Below are positions 1-4,933 of a stretch of DNA of 5,726 nucleotides, in pieces. The position numbers and the translations under genes are program-made. Position 1 is the first letter of the stretch. Each line of letters begins with the position of its first letter. This DNA comes from Pseudomonadales bacterium (GTDB taxonomy: Bacteria; Pseudomonadota; Gammaproteobacteria; Pseudomonadales; Pseudohongiellaceae). The stretch covers positions 1 to 5,726 of the forward strand of contig JAITMI010000032.1 in the NCBI GenBank assembly GCA_031277435.1, written 5' to 3'. The notes under the pieces are model-generated. The model was not told the DNA's origin. It searched no databases and was given only the letters and a program-made list of their open reading frames with translations.

Positions 1-1346
1 GGCTCTGTGGGCGCGGCGATGGCGCGGTAGAGGAAGTCGGGGCTCGACAGCAGCGCCGTGACCAGCTCGGTGATGCCGGCATCGAAGCCGCCTTCATCCT
101 GGCGGCCCAGCTCGTAGGACTTCATCAGCAATTGCAGGTCCGCATCGGTGACGGGGCGGCGGAAGGCTTCAGTGCCCAAGTGCCGCGCGATGCGCTCGGC
201 GCAGGGCAGGTCCTCGTCCGGGGTCCGCGGTTCGCAGACGAAAATGCGCTCGCGGCTCTCGCTCATCGACAGGCCGCGCGGCGCGATGGGGCCTTCGATC
301 TCGATGGCCGTCTGGATGATGGGCACATCCGAGACCTGCCCGCCGGCGCCACCGGCGGTGGCGTCGTTACTCAGCGAGCGGGAGCGCTCAACGTAGGTCA
401 TCGCCACATGGTGCCGCCCCGCCGTGACCTGGGCGCTGCTGGCTACCATCGCGAGGATGGCTTTGCGGCCTTCGGCGCCGTCGCGATCGGCCAGATCAAT
501 GTACTCGGGACCGCCGATATCTTTGCGCACTACTTCCACGCCATCGATCAGAATCAGCAGCGTGGCCACCGTTTGCGCGCCGCGCGGGTAGAGGCCCATG
601 TTCAGGAAGTCTTCTTCTGGAACGACGAATCGATATTCGCCGTCAGCGGGAAAGACATGGGAAAAACTGACGCCGCCACGCGAAGTGCCGCCACGGGTTC
701 CGAGCGGAAAATCGCTTACCGAGGCTGGCAGCGCCGGCACGGTGACCTTGGCCAGTTTCGGCACCGGCTCGCCGATCGCCAGACGCGCCACCTGCCGCGA
801 GGCGGAAAGGAATTGCTCCAAAAAGGCCGGCGAAATGTTCAGCGCGCCAGCGATATTGCTGAAGCCTTCGACTTCGATTTCGGTGGGCAGCACCTGCCTC
901 GGGTCAACATCGACATCCAGCAGGTCTTTGACCGAAGCGGCAAATTCGGTGCGATTGAGGCGCTGAATCGGCACATGGCCGATGAGCCGCTCGCCCGTGG
1001 GGGCATCAAGCGAGGTTTCCAAATACTGCACCATCGCGTCGATATCGGCCTGCGCCGGTTGCTTTTGGCCCGCTGGCGGCATCAGGCGGCCACGCAGCTT
1101 GCTGACGGCGGTTTCCCAGGTTTCGGCGTCGGACGCGACGTGCTGAATATCCAGCGTATCCAGCGCCAGACTGCCCGCCCAGTCTTCGGTGTTGTGACAG
1201 CCGACGCAGAAATCTTGCAGCAATTTGCCGTAGTTTTCAGTGTCACCCCCGGTGTCCGCGGGGGCTTGCGCCTGGGCCACGGCAGGCAGCGCCAGCCAGG
1301 CGATGCAAACCATTGCCCCGGCCAAGTGCCGTATTGAGTGCTGCAT
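1..1346 (-). CDS. Secreted cytochrome c / PSD-domain (DUF1587-DUF1595) protein, C-terminus cut by window edge
   Basis: The minus-strand frame is open from an ATG at 1346-1344 to the left edge, giving 448 residues with no stop. Residues 1-26 form a signal peptide (hydrophobic core around 9-24, AQA before the likely cleavage site). A cytochrome c module follows, with C47-V-G-C-H51 for covalent haem attachment and an M89-P-P motif that may supply the distal ligand. Residues about 126-190 match PSD3/DUF1587 (IQRLNRTEF then a DLL segment). About 220-360 is beta-rich and was not assigned. About 367-440 matches PSD5/DUF1595 (CAERIARHL, AFRRPVTDAD, LLSSPDFLYR). In this family PSD4 (DUF1592), PSCyt3 (DUF1588) and PSD2 (DUF1585) normally follow, so the missing part should lie to the left. 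It is inferred to be a periplasmic or outer-membrane-associated haem protein; the substrate is unknown. The family is abundant in Planctomycetes and also occurs in marine gammaproteobacteria. The start fits the signal peptide, although the ribosome binding site is weak. Confidence 0.88.
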   Translation of the reverse strand, partial: MQHSIRHLAGAMVCIAWLALPAVAQAQAPADTGGDTENYGKLLQDFCVGCHNTEDWAGSLALDTLDIQHVASDAETWETAVSKLRGRLMPPAGQKQPAQADIDAMVQYLETSLDAPTGERLIGHVPIQRLNRTEFAASVKDLLDVDVDPRQVLPTEIEVEGFSNIAGALNISPAFLEQFLSASRQVARLAIGEPVPKLAKVTVPALPASVSDFPLGTRGGTSRGGVSFSHVFPADGEYRFVVPEEDFLNMGLYPRGAQTVATLLILIDGVEVVRKDIGGPEYIDLADRDGAEGRKAILAMVASSAQVTAGRHHVAMTYVERSRSLSNDATAGGAGGQVSDVPIIQTAIEIEGPIAPRGLSMSESRERIFVCEPRTPDEDLPCAERIARHLGTEAFRRPVTDADLQLLMKSYELGRQDEGGFDAGITELVTALLSSPDFLYRAIAAPTE

Positions 1347-1469
1347 AATTTTTCTACTTGTCCGCATCAGCCGGCTCCGGTCGTGATTTGGCGCCGCGTA
1401 CTACGGCGGCAAGGCTCTGGATATTTGCGAAAGACTAACCCCAATGGCGGCTTCCCGCTAGACGGTAGT

Positions 1470-2363
1470 TTAACTTTTGCTACAGGCCCTGATCCCCTGC
1501 CCTTCATCCAACTCAAACACCACATCCGCGCGCGCTGGCAAAGTGGCGAGACCATGCCGCGTCAAACGCTCATAGTGTTGAATGAAACGGCGTAACTGCG
1601 CCGGATTCATCACCCTGCGCGCCTCCATGCCACTGACGCGCGCCGCCAGTTTGTCTTCCTGCCGCTGCCGCCATTCATACACCTGAGCGAAATCCGGCGC
1701 CTTGAGAAACACCAGAAAATCCACCAGCGCATAAAACTCCGCATACGCTCCCCGCAATTGCGCGTTGACGTAATGGCGCCAAATGCCTTGCGCATCTTCG
1801 GTGGCCTCCAGCTCATTGATCGGCGTAGCAAGCGCCGCCTCCTCCTCGGGGCCAATGCACAAACACCAGCCTTCGAGCACCACCACATCTACCGGCGCCA
1901 GTATGCGCGGCCACTCTGCCAGTGGCGCGCGATCATCCACGCCCTTGTTGAATCGTGGAATGCTCAGTTCACCATGCTCGCCCAAACCTTTGAGAGTCGA
2001 AAACGCCAGCGGCACTTCATGCGTCCCCGGCACGCCGCGCGTGGCCAATAGCGGATGCACCTGACGGCTCAATTCCTGCCGCCGTGCATGGGTCAAATAG
2101 AAATCGTCCAGGGAAAGATTGACCGAGCGCAGCCCCAATAATTGCTTGAGCAACAAGGTCAACAAGCTCGCCAAGGTAGACTTGCCGCTACCCTGGCAGC
2201 CGCTGATGCCAACAATCAAGGTGCGCCGGCTTTGCGCCACCTGGGCCAGCACGCTTTCCGCCAGCGGCAAGAACCATTCTTCGGCGGTAGCGCGGTAAGA
2301 GGCGGGCAAGGCTTCGCGCGCGATGAACTCATCAAGCGCGGCATCAAGGACGCTGTTTAGCAT
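1470..2363 (-). CDS. P-loop kinase of the D-glycerate 3-kinase / YggC / Tda10 family
   Basis: A complete 297-residue cytoplasmic kinase. Visible motifs are a Walker A loop GCQGSGKST (55-63), the SLDDFYL block (84-90), RGVPGTHEVPL (109-119), PRFNKGVDDR (136-145) and a Walker B-like strand VVVLEGW (160-166). The C-terminal part holds an MNP...YERLTRH segment (252-270). This order is typical of the PRK/uridine-kinase-like branch that contains plant glycerate kinase GLYK, yeast Tda10 and bacterial YggC. By family, it would phosphorylate D-glycerate to 3-phosphoglycerate using ATP, but many bacterial members are untested, so the substrate is inferred. The start is ATG at 2363-2361, preceded by GAGGG at 2374-2370 with a 6-base spacer. 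The cytochrome gene follows after a 123-base gap on the same strand; this could be one transcript, but there is no close coupling. Confidence is high for the family and moderate for glycerate as substrate. Confidence 0.9.
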   Translation of the reverse strand: MLNSVLDAALDEFIAREALPASYRATAEEWFLPLAESVLAQVAQSRRTLIVGISGCQGSGKSTLASLLTLLLKQLLGLRSVNLSLDDFYLTHARRQELSRQVHPLLATRGVPGTHEVPLAFSTLKGLGEHGELSIPRFNKGVDDRAPLAEWPRILAPVDVVVLEGWCLCIGPEEEAALATPINELEATEDAQGIWRHYVNAQLRGAYAEFYALVDFLVFLKAPDFAQVYEWRQRQEDKLAARVSGMEARRVMNPAQLRRFIQHYERLTRHGLATLPARADVVFELDEGQGIRACSKS

Positions 2364-2369
2364 GGAAAA

Positions 2370-2417
2370 CCCTCAAGAGCGTCCATCCAGGGCTGGCTTG
2401 GTTCATAACTCGCTCTT
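2370..2417 (-). promoter_or_regulatory. Kinase leader stem next to its Shine-Dalgarno sequence
   Basis: In the kinase transcript sense, AAGAGCG (2417-2411) is complementary to CGCTCTT (2381-2375), a perfect 7-base-pair stem with a 29-base loop. The loop contains a small CCAG/CTGG dyad (2387-2396). The 3' arm ends directly before GAGGG (2374-2370), the ribosome binding site of the kinase. A stem here could stack on or mask the site, but there is no tract or known riboswitch class to support regulation. The direct observation is the inverted repeat and its position; a role is only inferred. Confidence 0.3.
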
Positions 2418-2506
2418 CTTGTATTTGTCCCAGGCGTGGCGCGAGAGACAGCGCTAGGGCAGAGAATCTTAACTTCGACTCAAAACTGGCTGATGTTAGG
2501 CCGGTC

Positions 2507-2911
2507 TTATTGCGGAATCAGTGCCGCGCCATGTAATTTGGCCGCGTTCTTATCAAAGGTCGCTAAGATTCGATTGCTCTGGACTGCCGTGGCGACATGC
2601 ACGCAATCCGCAAAATCCGCCCCTGAGTGCTCACGCCAAATCTTGAGAGATTCCTCAAGAATCGACAATTCTTGAACCATTATTTCGTCGGTTTCAAGAA
2701 TCGCGTTAAAGGCAAGTCGTATCTTCTCAGGCACGAGATTATACCGGCTGCGCAAGACCCATTCGGTTTCAAGAAGCACGCCCGTGGACACCATCACTCG
2801 CTCGCCATGTGAGACCGCCGTGTTTACAAGCCATTCAGCCGCCGCACACTGAACATCGTCGTCACGGGTTAGAAGTCGAACCAACACATTGGTGTCCAAC
2901 GCCAGGCTCAC
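2507..2911 (-). CDS. vapC: VapC-type PIN-domain ribonuclease toxin
   Basis: A 134-residue PIN-domain protein, the usual VapC length. The acidic metal-binding residues of the fold are visible: D6 in LDTN at the N-terminus, E48 in LLETEW, D99 and D102 in ADFADC, and D120 in ATFDKN. VapC toxins are Mg2+-dependent RNases that cut specific RNAs, often initiator tRNA or rRNA, and are held inactive by VapB. The target here cannot be told from sequence. The gene starts with GTG at 2911-2909, and the upstream antitoxin stop TGA (2910-2908) overlaps it as GTGA, so translation is probably coupled and toxin output kept low. It lies 143 bases from the kinase gene, on the same strand. The PIN core looks intact, with no missing catalytic residue. 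Confidence 0.92.
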   Translation of the reverse strand: MSLALDTNVLVRLLTRDDDVQCAAAEWLVNTAVSHGERVMVSTGVLLETEWVLRSRYNLVPEKIRLAFNAILETDEIMVQELSILEESLKIWREHSGADFADCVHVATAVQSNRILATFDKNAAKLHGAALIPQ

Positions 2912-3153
2912 GCCGCCCCCTCGTCAGCGTCAAGAACGACTCTCATTGCTGATACAGGCACCACGGACATACCGGGCTGATGCAGTATGCCAACCAAATC
3001 CGCAACACGCCGCACTTTGGGCCGAACAACCAGCGTGCCGTCGCTAAGGAGTGAAAACGTAATCTTGTCTCCCGGTTTCAAGTCCATCTGTTTGCGAATC
3101 ACCTGGGGAACCGTGATTTGGCCTTTGGCGGTAAGAGTAGTGGCATTGATCAT
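2908..3153 (-). CDS. vapB: AbrB/MazE-type antitoxin of the VapBC module
   Basis: An 81-residue protein with an N-terminal swapped-hairpin AbrB DNA-binding domain at about residues 4-47 (TLTAKGQITVPQVIRKQM, then LKPGDKITF and GTLVVRP). The tail from about 50 to 81 should wrap the PIN toxin. It binds VapC and, with it, represses its own promoter. I chose ATG at 3153-3151 rather than longer in-frame starts because GGGAG (3163-3159) sits 5 bases upstream, the domain begins at once, and the region further upstream carries the promoter. The stop overlaps the vapC GTG start. An extension to 3309 would read through the promoter and the parE remnant and is unlikely. Confidence 0.9.
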   Translation of the reverse strand: MINATTLTAKGQITVPQVIRKQMDLKPGDKITFSLLSDGTLVVRPKVRRVADLVGILHQPGMSVVPVSAMRVVLDADEGAA

Positions 3154-3178
3154 ATTTTCTCCCGCTCTTTCGGTTTGG

Positions 3179-3210
3179 GATACTGTAATATCGCCAGACC
3201 CCGCCGTCAA
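3179..3210 (-). promoter_or_regulatory. vapBC promoter with overlapping dyad operator
   Basis: Read on the minus strand, TTGACG (3210-3205) and TACAGT (3187-3182) are separated by exactly 17 bases, a good sigma-70 match (5/6 and 4/6). Transcription would begin near 3175, about 20 bases before the vapB start codon. An imperfect palindrome, GATA...TATC (3179-3192), overlaps the -10 element. That is where AbrB-type antitoxins usually bind, so autorepression by VapB/VapBC is plausible. The promoter is read from sequence; the operator role is inferred. Confidence 0.6.
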
Positions 3211-3243
3211 TTGGCGATTGATGCCTTGCTCACTGGCTGGTAC

Positions 3244-3293
3244 TACTACAGTGGCCAGGACTACGAAGCGGATTTGCGGGATGCCGAGGAATG
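3244..3293 (+). pseudogene. Orphan duplicate of the parE 3' end
   Basis: Positions 3244-3281 match 4003-4040 of intact parE at 36 of 38 bases, including a perfect 29-base run (3253-3281 against 4012-4040). The reading frame is kept and encodes YYSGQDYEADLRD, equal to ParE residues 88-100 with one change (G90 to S). After that it diverges into a Glu/Pro-rich stretch and a C9 tract, with no matching stop. Nothing to the left of 3244 resembles parE, so the first 87 codons are gone. It abuts the vapBC promoter. It is a fragment, not a gene, and is most likely left by duplication of the parDE region followed by loss or replacement. Confidence 0.8.
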
Positions 3294-3310
3294 CCCCCCC
3301 CCTCCCCAAC

Positions 3311-3455
3311 CTGAACCAAACCTAAACCACCGCCCTCCCCGGCTTTGATTTTGGGCGGAATGGGCGCAAACTATTAAGGAACATGGGTATCTGGACCAAG
3401 CCAACAAGTTCGATCACTGGAACAAGCCAAAAACAGTTACCCCGCTACACAGAAC
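3311..3455 (+). repeat. Left copy of the flank duplicated around parDE
   Basis: Two short blocks here recur in the same order downstream of parE. CTGAACCAAAC at 3311-3321 recurs at 4074-4084. A 19-base block at 3437-3455 (TTACCC, GCTACACAGAAC) recurs at 4096-4114 with one mismatch. In the right copy the blocks are 11 bases apart; in this copy they are separated by an extra stretch, 3322-3436. Together with the parE remnant just before, this makes parDE flanked by direct repeats. That is consistent with a past segmental duplication, or with insertion of the module by recombination. Confidence 0.65.
3391..3430 (+). repeat. Direct repeats ahead of parD, possible operator
   Basis: CTGGACCAAGCCAA (3391-3404) and CTGGAACAAGCCAA (3417-3430) agree at 13 of 14 positions and are offset by 26 bases, about two and a half helical turns. 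They lie 40-79 bases before the parD ATG. A weak -10-like TATTAA (3372-3377) lies just before them, but no convincing -35 is at the right distance. ParD proteins bind repeated sites in their own promoter, so an operator role is reasonable but inferred. Confidence 0.4.
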
Positions 3456-3469
3456 CACGAGATACGGAT

Positions 3470-3745
3470 ATGCCCAACACCCAGCAACTGAACATCACGC
3501 TACCCAATGACATGGCGGCAATGGTGCGGGAAAAAGTCGCCTCCGGCGAGTACGCGAACGACAGCGAAGTTATCGTCGATGGCCTGGCGTTTCTGCGGGA
3601 GCGTGATCGTGGTCTTGAACACTGGCTTCGCACGGAAGGCATCGCGGCCTACGATAGGCTACACGCGGATCCAAGCAGCGCACTCACTTCAGAGCAAGTG
3701 CTGCAAGGCCTGGCTGAAGCACGTAGGCGCCGTGCCGCGACGTGA
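3470..3745 (+). CDS. parD: ParD-type ribbon-helix-helix antitoxin
   Basis: A 91-residue antitoxin. The N-terminus (residues about 5-45) has the ribbon-helix-helix pattern of ParD: a beta strand QLNITLP, then helices holding MVREKVASGEYANDSEVIVDGL. The GEYANDSEV segment is characteristic of the family. The C-terminal part (about 46-91) is charged and should bind ParE. As a dimer it represses its operon and neutralises the toxin. I chose ATG at 3470 because the family begins about six residues before the strand; an in-frame ATG at 3383 would add 29 residues that do not fit. The ribosome binding site (CGAGA, 3458-3462) is weak but correctly placed. The stop at 3743-3745 overlaps the parE GTG as GTGA. 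Confidence 0.92.
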   Translation: MPNTQQLNITLPNDMAAMVREKVASGEYANDSEVIVDGLAFLRERDRGLEHWLRTEGIAAYDRLHADPSSALTSEQVLQGLAEARRRRAAT

Positions 3746-4056
3746 ATTACCAAGTCCGCTATGAAAAAGAAGCGCGCCAAAGGCTCATTGATCTTGAAGC
3801 CTATATTGCCGCTTCCAGCTCACCTGCTGTTGCGTCACGCTTCGTCGAAAGCATTGTGAAATATTGTGATGGTTTGCAAACCTTCCCCCTCCGGGGAACG
3901 CAGCGGGATGATCTTCGCCCTGGTCTGCGGACAGTCGGCTTTCGCCGACGAGTAACAATACTGTTCGATGTGACGGATGATACCGTCAACATCCTCGGCA
4001 TCTACTACGGCGGCCAGGACTACGAAGCGGATTTGCGGGACGACGCTGGCGTGTAG
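3742..4056 (+). CDS. parE: ParE/RelE-superfamily toxin
   Basis: A 104-residue toxin of the usual ParE length. Visible family features are YEKEARQRLIDLEAYI (7-22) for the N-terminal helix, the conserved LQTFPLRGTQRDDLRPGLRT block (45-64), FRRRVTILFDV (67-77), and the final strand VNILGIYYGGQDYEADL (82-98). ParE proteins inhibit DNA gyrase, while RelE relatives cleave mRNA on the ribosome; the overall pattern fits ParE-like, but the activity is not proven. The start is GTG at 3742, overlapping the parD stop. The gene appears intact. Its last codons are duplicated upstream at 3244-3281, and its stop codon (4054-4056) lies in the loop of a hairpin. Confidence 0.92.
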   Translation: MNYQVRYEKEARQRLIDLEAYIAASSSPAVASRFVESIVKYCDGLQTFPLRGTQRDDLRPGLRTVGFRRRVTILFDVTDDTVNILGIYYGGQDYEADLRDDAGV

Positions 4057-4066
4057 TTCGCCAGCG
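4044..4066 (+). other. Hairpin spanning the parE stop codon
   Basis: CGCTGGCG (4044-4051) and CGCCAGCG (4059-4066) form a perfect 8-base-pair GC-rich stem with a 7-base loop that contains the TAG stop of parE. No T tract follows, so it is not a canonical intrinsic terminator. It may stabilise the transcript's 3' end or give weak termination. The parE remnant upstream does not keep this stem. Confidence 0.45.
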
Positions 4067-4073
4067 CCCTAAA

Positions 4074-4125
4074 CTGAACCAAACGAATTGAAACTTTACC
4101 CTGCTACACAGAACAACAACGAGGG
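4074..4125 (+). repeat. Right copy of the parDE flank and leader of the DUF3742 gene
   Basis: CTGAACCAAAC (4074-4084) and the 19-base block 4096-4114 repeat sequences found ahead of parD (3311-3321 and 3437-3455). The second block leads into the ribosome binding site GAGGG (4121-4125), 7 bases before the ATG of the DUF3742 gene. In the left copy the same block leads into the parD start, with related CGAG and GATA spacing. So parD and the ICE gene appear to have leaders of common origin. Confidence 0.65.
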
Positions 4126-4132
4126 ATAGAAC

Positions 4133-4531
4133 ATGGAAACCGGAAAACTCACTGCGCCTACTACCACGCTTCAGCAACGCCTGCAGCGCGCGACAAGCTA
4201 TGTGTGGAACCTGGACCGCCGGGCGCTGGCCTGGCTGCAAGCCCATGGCCGCAAGCCCGGTACGCCCACCAAAATTATGCTGCTGGCGGCTAAACTGGTT
4301 GTCGTTACCGCGCTCTTTGCCACCGCCGTTGCCTTGGTTGTGTTGGTCTCCGCGTTGGCGATGGCCGTGGCGGTATTCTGGGTACTAGGTAAGAGCCGTG
4401 CATTACATAGGTATGATGATAATGATACTGCAGCGCCAACATTTAACGGACTGCAATTGCGCCAGGGCCATTCAGGTTATGCTTACTATGATTCGGCAGG
4501 ACACAGGGTCATCCATTACCCCGAGGACTGA
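4133..4531 (+). CDS. DUF3742 family ICE membrane protein
   Basis: A 132-residue protein fitting the DUF3742 family of ICE-encoded proteins. The N-terminal part (13-45) is basic with conserved-looking aromatic residues (YVWNLDRRALAWLQAHG). A long hydrophobic stretch follows at about 48-86, enough for one long or two short membrane helices. The C-terminus keeps the family signature RQGHSGYAYYDSAGHRV (110-126) followed by an acidic end. Its function is unknown. It typically lies beside the TraG-N gene at the end of the mating-apparatus cluster in ICEs of the ICEclc/PAGI type, which matches the convergent TraG-like gene here. The start is ATG at 4133 with GAGGG 7 bases upstream. The leader resembles that of parD, which is unusual. 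Confidence 0.8.
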   Translation: METGKLTAPTTTLQQRLQRATSYVWNLDRRALAWLQAHGRKPGTPTKIMLLAAKLVVVTALFATAVALVVLVSALAMAVAVFWVLGKSRALHRYDDNDTAAPTFNGLQLRQGHSGYAYYDSAGHRVIHYPED

Positions 4532-4532
4532 G

Positions 4533-4621
4533 CCTGGACCCCAGGTATGAGGCTGCCGCCCCTTGGAGGCGGCTCTAACAGGGAAACGAGCGATCACTAC
4601 CCCATGATGATCGACACTCGT
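4533..4621. terminator. Cluster of hairpins between convergent ICE genes
   Basis: Three inverted repeats lie just after the DUF3742 stop. CCTGG/CCAGG (4533-4545) has a 3-base loop. GCCGCC/GGCGGC (4555-4573) has a 7-base loop. A longer stem pairs ACGAG-CGATCA (4586-4596) with TGATCG-ACA-CTCGT (4608-4621): 11 pairs with a 3-base bulge. None is followed by a T run on either strand, so classical intrinsic termination is not shown. They may block or stabilise transcripts from the facing genes. The remaining gap, 4622-4759, holds nothing I can assign. Confidence 0.3.
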
Positions 4622-4759
4622 GCGCACGCTAAAACACGTTCGTTGTTCGTCAGGTGCTGGCCGGTACGTCCACGCTGCAATTGTTCTCATTTCTGACTAT
4701 TACAAGATTGATTACAGACGGTTTCTGGTAGCAGAAAGGTTAAAGAACGAGAGATTGGA

Positions 4760-4933
4760 TTACGTTGCCATGTTTTTCGATGCGGCCGCCATGACTCCTT
4801 TTTTCACCGCCCCGGCTCCCCCGGTGGCTACGGTTGTAGCCACATCTATTATATGCGTAGGGCCTTTACTTCCAGCCGCCCCAGCATCGGCAGAACCGCT
4901 GCCAAGCGCACTTGCTAAGTCCGCTGCCTTAAA
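4760..4933 (-). pseudogene. Frame-shifted C-terminal tail of the TraG-N protein
   Basis: In the +1 frame relative to the upstream TraG-like gene, 57 codons run from TTT (4933-4931) to a TAA at 4762-4760. The product is Ala/Gly/Ser-rich (ALGSGSADAGAAGSKG, then VATGGAGAVKKG) and ends with basic residues. Related TraG-N proteins continue after their last membrane segment with a similar Ala/Gly/Lys tail, including a G-T/S-x-x-A-x-x-A-G-x-K-G-like element. It therefore reads as the original C-terminus, cut off by a small indel near 4930. It has no start codon or ribosome binding site of its own. Confidence 0.6.

Noticed and set aside
132..1337. 401-codon plus-strand open frame
   Set aside because: It is the antisense shadow of the cytochrome c/PSD gene, which has clear domains; the plus-strand product is low-complexity and matches no family I recognise.
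1399..1434. Possible third parE tail (TACTACGGCGGC followed by a TTTGCG element)
   Set aside because: Only 12 contiguous bases match parE; the rest needs a 4-base gap and many mismatches, so chance similarity is as likely.
1347..1469. Small plus-strand gene in the kinase-cytochrome gap
   Set aside because: The open frame at 1338-1595 overlaps the cytochrome start and the kinase 3' end, and its product shows no domain.
3118..3348. Plus-strand frame containing the parE-like residues
   Set aside because: Its first part is antisense to vapB and its promoter; only the short parE-derived segment is meaningful, and it is annotated as a remnant.
2364..4621. Integron cassette array with attC sites around the TA modules
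   Set aside because: TA genes are common cassettes, but I found no paired RYYYAAC/GTTRRRY core sites at the cassette ends, and the two modules are in opposite orientation.
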